Source of the DNA: SpSt-333 sp964371615
GTDB lineage: Bacteria > Bacteroidota > Ignavibacteria > UBA10030 > UBA8401
NCBI GenBank assembly: GCA_964371615.1
Contig: CAYJMS010000002.1
Coordinates: forward strand, 124,001 to 188,000
Length of the DNA: 64,000 nucleotides
Direction of reading: 5' to 3'
Positions within the stretch are counted from its first letter, which is position 1. The number at the start of each line of letters is the position of its first letter. The position numbers and the translations under genes were made by a program. Shown in pieces: positions 44,890-53,137 of this stretch. The notes under the pieces were generated by a model that ran no database searches, was not told where the DNA came from, and was given only the letters and a program-made list of their open reading frames with translations.

Positions 44890-45984
44890 ATGACACTTTC
44901 AGAACTTTATACGAAGATTCGCGACGGGCACAGAATCACACGTGAAGAAGGACTATTCCTTCTCCGCAATGCGCAACTGCTCGATCTGGGAGATCTCGCC
45001 AATGAGATCCGCTTCCGTAAAAATCCCGATCCTGCCGTAACGTTTGTGCTCGATTCGAATCCAAACTACACCAACGTCTGCACGATCGACTGCATCTTCT
45101 GTGCGTTCTACCGTCATCCCGGCGAAGAAGGAGTCTACACGCACACGGTGGATGAGATGATCGCCAACTTCAAGCAATCCGCCGCAAAGGGTATTACCAC
45201 CATTTTGCTGCAAGGCGGCGTGAATCCGGAACTGCCGTTTGACTATTATCTGGAAATGGTGCGACGGACAATTCAAGAAGTACCGGAAATTCATCCGCAT
45301 TTCTATTCCACCTCCGAGATTCTGGAAATGGCACGCGTTTCGGGCCTCTCACTTCCCGATGTATTGAAAAAATTATGGGATGCGGGACTTCGTTCCATTC
45401 CCGGCGGCGGTGCGGAGATCCTTTCCGACCGTGTGAAGAAAAAAATCAGCAGCAAAAAAGGGACATCGGCCGACTGGCTGAATGTGATGCGAGAAGCGCA
45501 CAAAATCGGATACAAAACCACAGCCACCATGATGTACGGCCATCTCGAAAAAGATGAAGACATCGTCGAACATCTGGAAGTAGTCCGTCAGCTGCAAGAC
45601 GAATATCACGGTTTCACCGCATTCGTTCCATGGAGTTTCAAACCGGGAAATACTCCTCTTGAGAAAATCATTCCCACCTACGCCACACCGAAACGGTATC
45701 TGGAAATGATCGCCTTTTCACGGATCTATCTCGACAATTTCAATCACATCCAGGCATCGTGGTTCAGTGAGGGAAAAAAGACGGGGCAAATCGCGCTACA
45801 TTTCGGCGCGGACGATTTCGGCGGCACGCTGCTCGAAGAGAATGTCCACGCCGCGGCGAATTTTGTGAACAAGACGAACACCGAAGAATGCATCTCCTTA
45901 ATCCACGAATCTGGTTTTGATGCAGCACAGCGAGGCACGCTGTATGAAATCAAAAAAGTCATCTCACGGACTAAAGCGGCGTAA
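44890..45984 (+). CDS. mqnC: Dehypoxanthine futalosine cyclase MqnC
   Basis: 364 residues from the ATG at 44890 (MTLSELYTKIRDGHRITREE). Radical SAM motif CTIDCIFCAFYR, HFYSTSEILEMA, GGGAEILSDRVKKKISSKKG and GHLEKDEDIVEHL. It cyclises dehypoxanthine futalosine to the naphthoate skeleton. No Shine-Dalgarno sequence is visible and a terminator ends 14 bases upstream, so expression may depend on read-through, on a promoter inside the TIR-like gene, or on leaderless initiation. mqnB and mqnD are not in the window. Confidence 0.95.
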   Translation: MTLSELYTKIRDGHRITREEGLFLLRNAQLLDLGDLANEIRFRKNPDPAVTFVLDSNPNYTNVCTIDCIFCAFYRHPGEEGVYTHTVDEMIANFKQSAAKGITTILLQGGVNPELPFDYYLEMVRRTIQEVPEIHPHFYSTSEILEMARVSGLSLPDVLKKLWDAGLRSIPGGGAEILSDRVKKKISSKKGTSADWLNVMREAHKIGYKTTATMMYGHLEKDEDIVEHLEVVRQLQDEYHGFTAFVPWSFKPGNTPLEKIIPTYATPKRYLEMIAFSRIYLDNFNHIQASWFSEGKKTGQIALHFGADDFGGTLLEENVHAAANFVNKTNTEECISLIHESGFDAAQRGTLYEIKKVISRTKAA

Positions 45985-46591
45985 CGTTGCACCGCTTCTC
46001 ATAGTCATTCTTCTTTATCCTTACATTGTCGGATATTCTTCCGATTCCACCGATTCGTACACCGAATTACTCATCGGCGCCGGAGGGGGCCAGTACGCCC
46101 ATTATGATTGTTCCGGCGCTCATAAACAAGGTTTCAGCGATGCCGGTGTGTATATCGGCAGAAAATTTCAATCCCCATTTCGGATGGGACTGTCACTCGG
46201 CGGAATTTATACGGGACCGAACGGCGGTGGCGGATTCGTCTATCCTGATCTCGGTTTGGAATGGGAATACTTCGCTTTCGGCACAACCGGTGTGCGCATA
46301 GGTTCCACACATGATTTGTTTCTCGAAGGGAAATTATTGGACCGTCCTCCGTTCTTTTCCGGTACGGGTATGGCAAGAGTCGGTGTGGGAAAATATTTTC
46401 CGGATCTGGATTCCCGGCTCTGGATCGGGATGAACAATTATCCGTATGTATCGAACGGTGCCGCAATCGGATGGGAAATGCCGATTGGAGAAACGAAGTA
46501 TTTGTATCTCAACGGAAGGTACGGAAAAGACGCAAGCAGCGGTATAGATGAATTCGGCGTGTCGGTGGGAGTGAGAATACTCTCGCCCTAA
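45944..46591 (+). CDS. Predicted exported beta-rich protein of unknown function
   Basis: 215 residues if it starts at ATG 45944, with GAGG eight bases upstream; an ATG at 45917 is also open. Either overlaps the 3' end of mqnC. One hydrophobic N-terminal segment (VAPLLIVILLYPYIVGYSS) is followed by Gly- and Tyr-rich alternating strands, as in small outer-membrane barrels, ending in GVSVGVRILSP. No family recognised. Confidence 0.7.
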   Translation: MKSKKSSHGLKRRNVAPLLIVILLYPYIVGYSSDSTDSYTELLIGAGGGQYAHYDCSGAHKQGFSDAGVYIGRKFQSPFRMGLSLGGIYTGPNGGGGFVYPDLGLEWEYFAFGTTGVRIGSTHDLFLEGKLLDRPPFFSGTGMARVGVGKYFPDLDSRLWIGMNNYPYVSNGAAIGWEMPIGETKYLYLNGRYGKDASSGIDEFGVSVGVRILSP

Positions 46592-46849
46592 TTTTTTATT
46601 CCCTGCAATAGAACGTGAGCATCCTTCCCCCGAAGGGGTCCCATCGGGAGACGCGTCCCGAATAAAAAACTTTCGGGACTTGCTCAGGATGAACAATTCT
46701 TAATAGAATCATATTAAAAACTAAAAAATTGTCACCCCGAGCGTAGACGAGGGGTGACAATGTAAGATAATCATGCCTCGACTCCGCTCGGCATGACATT
46801 GATTTGGTATTTCTGAGAAGGACTCTATTATTACTCCAAAGCATCAATA
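46592..46849. repeat. Intergenic palindromic repeats (TTGTCACCCC composite element)
   Basis: 46729-46798 holds two adjacent hairpins: TTGTCACCCC/GGGGTGACAA, then CATGCC/GGCATG, joined by a short spacer that includes GATAATC. The same two-hairpin order occurs at 51275-51364. A separate GC-rich inverted repeat (CCTTCCCCCGAAGGGG region) lies near 46620. The gap lies between converging genes, so these may act as terminators. Confidence 0.7.
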
Positions 46850-48286
46850 TTAAATCCCGACCAACGATCTCCCCTGCTGCAACAATTTTTCGACTTCATA
46901 TTGTTTTTGCCCTTCCGCATAGATCCTCACCAGCGGTTCGGTCTGCGATGTGCGGATGAGCAGCCATCGGGAATTTCCCAATATGAATTTCACTCCTGTC
47001 AGCAACGGACCTTCGCGGAATGTACGGACGGATTGAATCGGAAATCCGCCGACCGATTCGCCGGCGGACATTTTTGCAAGACGCAGCAGAATCTCGCTTC
47101 TATCAGGTTTGTCGTATCGTGCATCGATGCGGTCGTAGTGCATCTCCCCGACGACGTGATATATTTCTTCCATGATGGCATACAGCGACCGTCCGCTCTG
47201 TGCGATCATTTCGCAGAACATCAGTCCGGTGAGGATACCGTCCCTCTCCGGCAAATGATATTTGTAGCCGAATCCGCCGCTCTCTTCCGCGCCGAACATC
47301 CATTCCTTTGCGAGCATCACTTCCGTGATATATTTGAAGCCGACGTTGACGTCGTACACTTCTTCTTCCCACCGCTGCGCCAGCATTCTTACCTTATCCG
47401 ACACCGAAGCGGATTTGATGACCGCTCCCTTCCATTGCTTATTGACGTGAAGATGCCAGAGCAAAGCCAGTATGTTCTCCTGCGCGGTCATCCACCTTCC
47501 GTCTTCGTACACGATACTGCACCGGTCGGCATCGCCGTCCGTTGCGATTCCCAGAAGCGCATCCGTCACGGAAGTATTATAGATGAGCGGATCGAGATTC
47601 TTTGCGATCGGTTCGGGAAGGCGATCATAAAAGTTCGGATCCGGCGAACCAAAAATCGTTTGTGCGCGCCATCCGAGCGGCACAAGAAAATCCTCCAAAA
47701 TCGTCCCTCCCGCACCTCCCATGGAATCGATCAGCACGCTGGCTTGATTCGACGGGACGGAGGCAAATTTTCTGAGCAGTTCCAGATCGATCAGGGTTGA
47801 GATGTGACGGATGTAATCCGGTAAAAAGTCGACTTCCTGAATCGACGAATCGCTCAATCTGCTTTCCACTCGCTCCGAAAGAAGTTCTTCCACTTCCCGC
47901 GTTTGTTCGGACATAAACGGACCGCCGTAAGCACCTTTGAATTTAATGCCGTTGTCGGTCGGCGGATTGTGGCTGGCAGTGATCATCACGCCGGCGGCGC
48001 ATTTGTGATGTTTGACGGAGAATGATAGGATAGGTGTCGGTATTATTGCTGTGGAAAGAAGAACAGAGAAATTATTGGCAGACAACACACGGGCAAAGAG
48101 CCGTGCAAATTCTTGGGAGTTTTTTCTGCCGTCAAAACCGACGGCGATGCGGTCGGAAGTACGGGTGGACTTTTGCAAAAAACGGACAAATGCTTCCGCT
48201 ATCCGGATAATATTCTCTTCGGTGAAGAGCGTCTCCAGGGGAGCACGCCAGCCGTCGGTTCCGAATGTGATTGCGCTATAGGACAT
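46850..48286 (-). CDS. Phosphohexomutase (phosphoglucomutase/phosphomannomutase family)
   Basis: 478 residues from the ATG at 48286 (MSYSAITFGTDGWRAP). Phosphoserine loop TASHNPPTDNGIKFKGAYGG, metal loop DGDADRCSIVYEDG, sugar loop GAEESGGFGYKYHLPERDG and a phosphate-binding RTSQTEPLVRIYAEG. Interconverts 1- and 6-phosphates of a hexose; glucose versus mannose cannot be decided. The start overlaps the end of the zinc-ribbon gene by 11 bases. Confidence 0.92.
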   Translation of the reverse strand: MSYSAITFGTDGWRAPLETLFTEENIIRIAEAFVRFLQKSTRTSDRIAVGFDGRKNSQEFARLFARVLSANNFSVLLSTAIIPTPILSFSVKHHKCAAGVMITASHNPPTDNGIKFKGAYGGPFMSEQTREVEELLSERVESRLSDSSIQEVDFLPDYIRHISTLIDLELLRKFASVPSNQASVLIDSMGGAGGTILEDFLVPLGWRAQTIFGSPDPNFYDRLPEPIAKNLDPLIYNTSVTDALLGIATDGDADRCSIVYEDGRWMTAQENILALLWHLHVNKQWKGAVIKSASVSDKVRMLAQRWEEEVYDVNVGFKYITEVMLAKEWMFGAEESGGFGYKYHLPERDGILTGLMFCEMIAQSGRSLYAIMEEIYHVVGEMHYDRIDARYDKPDRSEILLRLAKMSAGESVGGFPIQSVRTFREGPLLTGVKFILGNSRWLLIRTSQTEPLVRIYAEGQKQYEVEKLLQQGRSLVGI

Positions 48287-48851
48287 CGTTGGAAAAATCC
48301 TGGTTGACGACTTCAACCGCTTCGAAATATTTCTCCAGCGGAACAAAAACCTTTACCGGATATTTGAATATCGTCCGGCCGAGCGGATTGTCGATAAATC
48401 CGTCCGCAAGCGTGGAGATATTTCCGACGTTGCGCGGATTGACGGGAATGCCGGCGCTTTCCAATTTTCCGCGGATGATCTCTGCTTCAATAAAATCCGC
48501 CGTCTTAAAAACCAGCGCCCATCCTTCGGAGACCTCGATTGTTGCATGATCGCGGCAGAGATGCTTACCGTTCTTGACCGTAATGCATTCTTTGCAGAAC
48601 AGTTGCTGACAGATTACACAGACTCCCGTCGCCACGGCGATGGGATGATTTGCACAGGAATATTGATCCTCGGCGAAAAGCGTTCCGCAAAACGGACAGT
48701 AATCCGAATCCAAACCAATATCCGCGCCGCATTTGTCGCAGACATCCATTGGCTCCGCTACAGGGAGTTTATCAACAAGCGGAATGCCGCAATCGGCGCA
48801 CAAATCCGCTTCGTCGGTGTATTCGGTTTTACAATTTGGACAGAACTGCAT
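48276..48851 (-). CDS. Zinc-ribbon and B-box-like protein with DUF2007-like C-terminus
   Basis: 191 residues. Two zinc ribbons (MQFCPNCKTEYTDEADLCAD at residues 1-20, then CDKCGADIGLDSDYCPFCG at about 38-56) are followed by a B-box-like Cys/His module (YSCANHPIAVATGVCVICQQ, then CKECITVKNGKHLCRDH) and a C-terminal domain (about 110-185) resembling the DUF2007/signal-transducing fold (FIEAEIIRGKLESAGIPV). Probably a protein- or membrane-associated adaptor of unknown role. Confidence 0.75.
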   Translation of the reverse strand: MQFCPNCKTEYTDEADLCADCGIPLVDKLPVAEPMDVCDKCGADIGLDSDYCPFCGTLFAEDQYSCANHPIAVATGVCVICQQLFCKECITVKNGKHLCRDHATIEVSEGWALVFKTADFIEAEIIRGKLESAGIPVNPRNVGNISTLADGFIDNPLGRTIFKYPVKVFVPLEKYFEAVEVVNQDFSNDVL

Positions 48852-48968
48852 GAGATGATCGGTTCATTGGTTCAATTAAGAATCGGATCATTGAATCATC
48901 GGTTCATTGGCCCATTGATACACTTTCCAATGATTCAATGAGTCAATGGATCAATGAATAAATTCTTT
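48852..48968. repeat. Heptamer-like tandem repeat (TCATTGG/CAATGA units)
   Basis: The whole gap between ychF and the zinc-ribbon gene consists of variants of GGTTCATTG and its complement (CAATGA), giving both direct and inverted repetition. No gene. Resembles in style the other short tandem arrays of this window. Confidence 0.7.
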
Positions 48969-50063
48969 TTAGACGTTGAATCTGAAATGGCATATATCGC
49001 CATCTTCCAAAACATAATCACGACCTTCTACGTGGAGCAATCCGTTTTCTTTTACGGCCGCTTCTGTCTTTAGTCTGAACAGGTCGTCGCACTTCATGAT
49101 TTCGGCGCGGATGAATCCTTTTTCAAAATCGGTATGGATGACACCGGCCGCTTCGGGTGCCGTGGCTCCTTTGCGCAGTGTCCAAGCATGTACTTCCTTT
49201 GGACCGGCGGTAAAGAAGGTGATCAGTCCGAGAAGATCCATTCCCTCGCGGACAACCTGCTGCAAACCGGATTCCTTCAATCCCAATCCCTGCAAAAATT
49301 CTCCCCGTTCTTCCTTCGGCAATTCCGCTACTTCCGCTTCCACCGCGGCACTGACGATCACCACTTTCGCCCCTTCAATAGCGGCGATCTCCTTTACCTG
49401 GTCCACGTAATTGTTTCCCTGGGATATTTCTTTCTCGTGAACATTGCAGACATACATCACCGGTTTGTTTGTGAGCAGATGCATATCGCGCAGCCAGATC
49501 TTTTCCTCGTCGTTGTGCACGGCAACATAGCGTGCAAGCCGTCCGGTGGCGAGGTGATCTTTTACTTTCATATAAAAATCGGCTTCCGGTTTGGACTTTT
49601 TGTCGCTCTTTGCACGGCGTTCGGCATCCTGAATCTTTTTATCGATTGTTTCGAGGTCCTTCAGGATCAATTCCGTTTCGATCACTTCGATGTCCCGCTT
49701 TGGATTAATGCTCCCGTCCACATGAACCACATTCGGATCGTCGAAACAGCGGACGACATGCGCAATGGCGTCAACATCGCGAATATGGGAGAGGAATTGA
49801 TTCCCGAGTCCCTCACCTTTGCTCGCTCCCTTCACCAGTCCCGCTATATCGACAAACTCAATGGACGACGGTACGATCTTAGGAGAATTATAGATGGCGA
49901 CCAGTTTATCGATTCGTTCATCGGCTACGAGTACGACGCCGACATTCGGTTCGATGGTGCAAAAGGGATAATTTGCCGCTTCTGCCCCGGCGGCAGTAAT
50001 GGCATTGAATAATGTCGATTTACCGACGTTTGGAAGTCCGACGATACCGCAGTTAAAACCCAT
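48969..50063 (-). CDS. ychF: Redox-regulated ATPase YchF (OLA1 family)
   Basis: 364 residues. Walker A GLPNVGKSTLFNAI at residues 7-20, FVDIAGLVKGASKGEGLGN (G3), and a C-terminal TGS domain (about 280-364, ending EDGDICHFRFNV). An Obg-like protein that prefers ATP and associates with ribosomes. Monocistronic on the minus strand, divergent from argC. Confidence 0.96.
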   Translation of the reverse strand: MGFNCGIVGLPNVGKSTLFNAITAAGAEAANYPFCTIEPNVGVVLVADERIDKLVAIYNSPKIVPSSIEFVDIAGLVKGASKGEGLGNQFLSHIRDVDAIAHVVRCFDDPNVVHVDGSINPKRDIEVIETELILKDLETIDKKIQDAERRAKSDKKSKPEADFYMKVKDHLATGRLARYVAVHNDEEKIWLRDMHLLTNKPVMYVCNVHEKEISQGNNYVDQVKEIAAIEGAKVVIVSAAVEAEVAELPKEERGEFLQGLGLKESGLQQVVREGMDLLGLITFFTAGPKEVHAWTLRKGATAPEAAGVIHTDFEKGFIRAEIMKCDDLFRLKTEAAVKENGLLHVEGRDYVLEDGDICHFRFNV

Positions 50064-50192
50064 GTTTTTTAAAAAATATAAAGGATGAAGGATGAATTAT
50101 AAAGGATGAATTATGGCGTAAGATACGGAAAATTGCAGAGGCTTCCAAAGAGAGTTCGAACGGGAAAATTTAAATCGCAGTGTATTTCTGCT

Positions 50193-50226
50193 TGCATAAT
50201 TATACAGTATCTTGTATATTTATGCA
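50193..50226 (+). promoter_or_regulatory. argC operator: Tandem ARG-box-like palindromes before argC
   Basis: Two 14-bp sites, TGCATAATTATACA (50193-50206) and TGTATATTTATGCA (50213-50226), each fit the ArgR half-site scheme TGnATn4ATnCA. They start 20 bases apart, about two helical turns, as in known ArgR operators. They end two bases before the argC ATG at 50229. An argR gene lies in the same operon. No Shine-Dalgarno sequence is left, so repression and initiation would overlap. Confidence 0.65.
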
Positions 50227-50228
50227 TT

Positions 50229-51248
50229 ATGAAAAAAGAGATATCCATCATCGGTGCTTCGGGATATTCCGGCGCGGAATTGCTGTCGATACTGCTGAAC
50301 CATCCCAACGTACACGTATCGAATGTGTTTGCCAATGCCTCGGCGGGGAAACGGGTCGACGAAGTCTATCCGAAATTCCGCTCCCGAATGTCGCTGATCT
50401 ATGAAGAATATTCTCTCGATAAGGTGAAGCACAGTGATCTCGTCTTAATCGCACTCCCCTCCGGCGAGGCGATGAAGTATGTTCCGGAACTGATCGATGC
50501 GGGAAAAAAAGTGATCGATCTAGGCGGTGATTTTCGCCTGCAGGATCAATCACTATATCGTCAATATTATAAACACGAACACACTGCTGCGGCGTATCTC
50601 GCAAAAGCAGTGTACGGTCTCCCTGAGTGGAATGCAGAGGCCGTTAAAGCCGCTCAATTGATCGCCAATCCCGGTTGTTACGTTACAAGTGCGGTGCTTC
50701 CCCTATTGCCTCTTTTGGCAGCAGATGTGATTGAACCGAACGGGATCACCATCAGTTCGCTTTCCGGTGTTTCCGGTGCGGGAAGGAGTTCGTCGGTCGA
50801 TCTATCGTTTACCGAAGTGAATGAATCGGTAAAGGCATATAAAGTGGGAGTGCATCAGCACACGCCGGAGATAGAACATGTCCTTCGCCTGTTCGGCGGA
50901 GCATCATCTGCCGTGACATTCGTTCCGCACTTGATTCCCATTACTCGAGGAATTTATTCGTCGATCTATGTAACGCCGAAAGTGAAAACCACAAAAGAAA
51001 TGATCGACAACGCTTTCAAGAAATATTATTCCGGCGCTCCGTTTGTTCGTTTATTGGGAGATGCGGTTCCGGAGATCAAACATGTGCAGTATACCAATTA
51101 TATCGACATCGGCTGGAAATGGTACGAACGGAACAACCAACTGATCGTTTTTTCCGTGATTGACAATCTTGTCAAAGGGGCCGCCGGTCAGGCGGTGCAG
51201 AATATGAATCTCGTCTTCGGTTTGGAACAGACCGTTGGGCTTATATAA
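50229..51248 (+). CDS. argC: N-acetyl-gamma-glutamyl-phosphate reductase
   Basis: 339 residues from the ATG at 50229 (MKKEISIIGASGYSGAELLS). Catalytic cysteine in IANPGCYVTSAVLPL, and GASGYSGAEL binds NADP. Third step of arginine synthesis. A longer in-frame extension upstream would run through the ARG-box region and is rejected. First gene of argC-J-B-R-G. Confidence 0.96.
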   Translation: MKKEISIIGASGYSGAELLSILLNHPNVHVSNVFANASAGKRVDEVYPKFRSRMSLIYEEYSLDKVKHSDLVLIALPSGEAMKYVPELIDAGKKVIDLGGDFRLQDQSLYRQYYKHEHTAAAYLAKAVYGLPEWNAEAVKAAQLIANPGCYVTSAVLPLLPLLAADVIEPNGITISSLSGVSGAGRSSSVDLSFTEVNESVKAYKVGVHQHTPEIEHVLRLFGGASSAVTFVPHLIPITRGIYSSIYVTPKVKTTKEMIDNAFKKYYSGAPFVRLLGDAVPEIKHVQYTNYIDIGWKWYERNNQLIVFSVIDNLVKGAAGQAVQNMNLVFGLEQTVGLI

Positions 51249-51508
51249 TTTTAGGAGATCTTAAAAATACTTTTTTGTCACCCCGAGCGGAGACGAGGGG
51301 TGACAAATCGCTGATAATCATGCCTCGACGCAGTTTATCCGCCGAAGGCGGACTCGGCATGACAAATGTTATAGATTGTCACCCAGAGAGCCCGCCAAAA
51401 TACGCGGCGGGCAGGAAGACAAGGCATGATTCTTAAATAATTGTCACACTTCGACTCCGCTCAGTGTGACAATTTTTCGATTTTGAGACCACAACACATC
51501 AATTGAGC
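51249..51508. repeat. Cluster of palindromic repeats between argC and argJ
   Basis: At least four hairpin-forming elements: 51275-51364 is the two-hairpin TTGTCACCCC...CATGCC composite also seen at 46729-46798; about 51381-51440 has TTGTCACCC with CCCGCC/GGCGGG; 51441-51472 has TTGTCACACT/AGTGTGACAA. They could attenuate transcription between two genes of one pathway. No reading frame. Confidence 0.75.
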
Positions 51509-52735
51509 ATGAAATCACACAATAAAAATAAAATACGAACAATCACCGGCGGTATTTGCGCGCCTCAGGGATTTGTAGCTTCGGGCGTTTTCGCGGGAAT
51601 AAAAAAACGAAAAAAGGATATCGCCCTCATCTACTCCGATGTGCCTGCATTCTCCGCCGGAGTCTTTACACAGAGCGCCACGGTGGCGGCGTGTGTCACG
51701 CTGGACAAGCAGCAATTAAAAAAATCGAAAACGGCGCAGGCGATACTCATCAACAGCGGAAATGCGAACGCCTGCACCGGCGAACGGGGAATGATGAACG
51801 CCCGCCAGACGCTCGCCACCACGGCAGCGGCGCTCGGCATCAAGGAATCGCAGGTCCTCGTCTCCTCCACCGGTGTGATCGGGCAATTTCTGCCGATGGA
51901 CAAATTGACGCTCGGTATTTACGATGCCGTGCAGCACCTCAGCGTGGACGGAAACGCCAATGCCGCTGAAGGGATCTGCACGACGGATACATTCACCAAA
52001 GAATATGCGGTGGAGATCATGCTCTCAGGTGTGCCGGTCCGTATCGGCGGCATGGCAAAGGGATCCGGTATGATCGCCCCCAACATGGCGACGATGCTCG
52101 CATTTGTTACAACGGATGCAAAAATAACCCATCCGATGCTGCGGAAATCGCTCTCTCTTGCCAATGCTGTCTCATTCAACCGCATTACGGTGGACGGAGA
52201 CACAAGCACAAATGATATGGCGATTGTGCTCGCCAACGGGAAAGCAGAAAACACAGCAATCGCCAAAGAAGAGGGCGACTTCAAAAAATTCACTGCCGCG
52301 CTGGAGCATGTGCTTATTGTTCTGTCCAAAATGATCGTTCTGGATGGCGAAGGAGCGACAAAATTCGTCGAAGTGACAGTCACCGGAGCAAAAACGGAGC
52401 GCGATGCCGAGCAGGCGTGCCGGACAATCTGCAATTCATCCCTTGTTAAAACGGCAATCCACGGCGAAGATGCCAACTGGGGACGAATACTTGCCGCCGT
52501 CGGACGGTCCGGAATATCATTCAAACCGGAAAAAACAGAAATCTATTTCGGCGATCTGCGGATTCTCGGACCGCAATACGATATCAACTTCTCCGAAGCA
52601 AGAGCGAAGAAAATTCTCGAACAAAAAGAGATAACGATTACGGTCGATCTTCATGGAGGCAAACATGCGGCAACATTTTGGACGTGTGATCTTTCGGGAG
52701 AGTATGTTAGAATTAATGCTAGTTACAGGTCATAA
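51509..52735 (+). CDS. argJ: Bifunctional ornithine acetyltransferase/N-acetylglutamate synthase
   Basis: 408 residues from the ATG at 51509; an in-frame TTG six bases upstream is less likely. The self-cleavage region GSGMIAPNMATMLAF contains the Ala-Thr bond that is cut to expose the catalytic Thr, and NSGNANACTGERGM is the family's oxyanion region. Recycles the acetyl group in arginine synthesis. Follows argC after the repeat-filled gap. Confidence 0.96.
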   Translation: MKSHNKNKIRTITGGICAPQGFVASGVFAGIKKRKKDIALIYSDVPAFSAGVFTQSATVAACVTLDKQQLKKSKTAQAILINSGNANACTGERGMMNARQTLATTAAALGIKESQVLVSSTGVIGQFLPMDKLTLGIYDAVQHLSVDGNANAAEGICTTDTFTKEYAVEIMLSGVPVRIGGMAKGSGMIAPNMATMLAFVTTDAKITHPMLRKSLSLANAVSFNRITVDGDTSTNDMAIVLANGKAENTAIAKEEGDFKKFTAALEHVLIVLSKMIVLDGEGATKFVEVTVTGAKTERDAEQACRTICNSSLVKTAIHGEDANWGRILAAVGRSGISFKPEKTEIYFGDLRILGPQYDINFSEARAKKILEQKEITITVDLHGGKHAATFWTCDLSGEYVRINASYRS

Positions 52736-53137
52736 ATTGCAAGATTACAAGATTGCAAAATTGCAAAATTGTAAAATTTATCAAGCCAACGGGAAAACAT
52801 TAAACTCCCAATCTTGTAATTTGAGACCTCTGAAAAGTCATTGCGAGGGATCCCGACGACCTGTCCGCCGCGCGTTTCTCACCCTGAGCGACCGAGCGTT
52901 TTTTGCGAGGGAGTCGAAGGGTGGCGGAAGTCGGGAGACCGAAGCAATCTTTTCGCTAATATAATGAAAAACGAGATTGCTTCGGCAATCCTTCGACTTC
53001 GCTCAGGATTGCCTCGCAATGACGTTGACCAGGGTTTTTGAGATGACTTCTAAATAAAAGTCTTTAACCTTGATGATCTTTTAATCTTGTAATTTTGCAA
53101 TCTTGCAATTATGTAATTATAAATTCCTCAATAAACC
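52736..53137. repeat. MITE-like palindromic insertion between argJ and argB
   Basis: About 400 bases with no gene. Inverted 11-bp repeats TCATTGCGAGG (52838-52848) and CCTCGCAATGA (53012-53022) bound a core that contains the CACCCTGAGCGA palindrome at 52864-52928 and an AGATTGCTTCGG/AAGCAATCT inverted pair. Outside them, TTGCAAGATT-type tandem units appear on the left (52736-52775) and their complement on the right (about 53070-53110). 53017-53049 is also present, diverged, at 32778-32811. Confidence 0.75.

Noticed and set aside
45917..45943. Earlier start for the envelope protein after mqnC
   Set aside because: It deepens the overlap with mqnC and has no better RBS than the ATG at 45944; kept only as an alternative.
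46901..47800. 299-residue open frame on the plus strand
   Set aside because: Antisense to the phosphohexomutase gene; no RBS and no domain.
48852..48968. Possible CRISPR array
   Set aside because: Units are only about 7-9 bases, irregular, and lack unique spacers; no cas genes are nearby.
49134..50012. 292-residue open frame on the plus strand
   Set aside because: Antisense to ychF, which has all expected motifs.
51249..53137. Possible insertion sequence in the arg operon
   Set aside because: No transposase frame; the gaps contain only short palindromes, so a MITE-like origin is the most that can be said.
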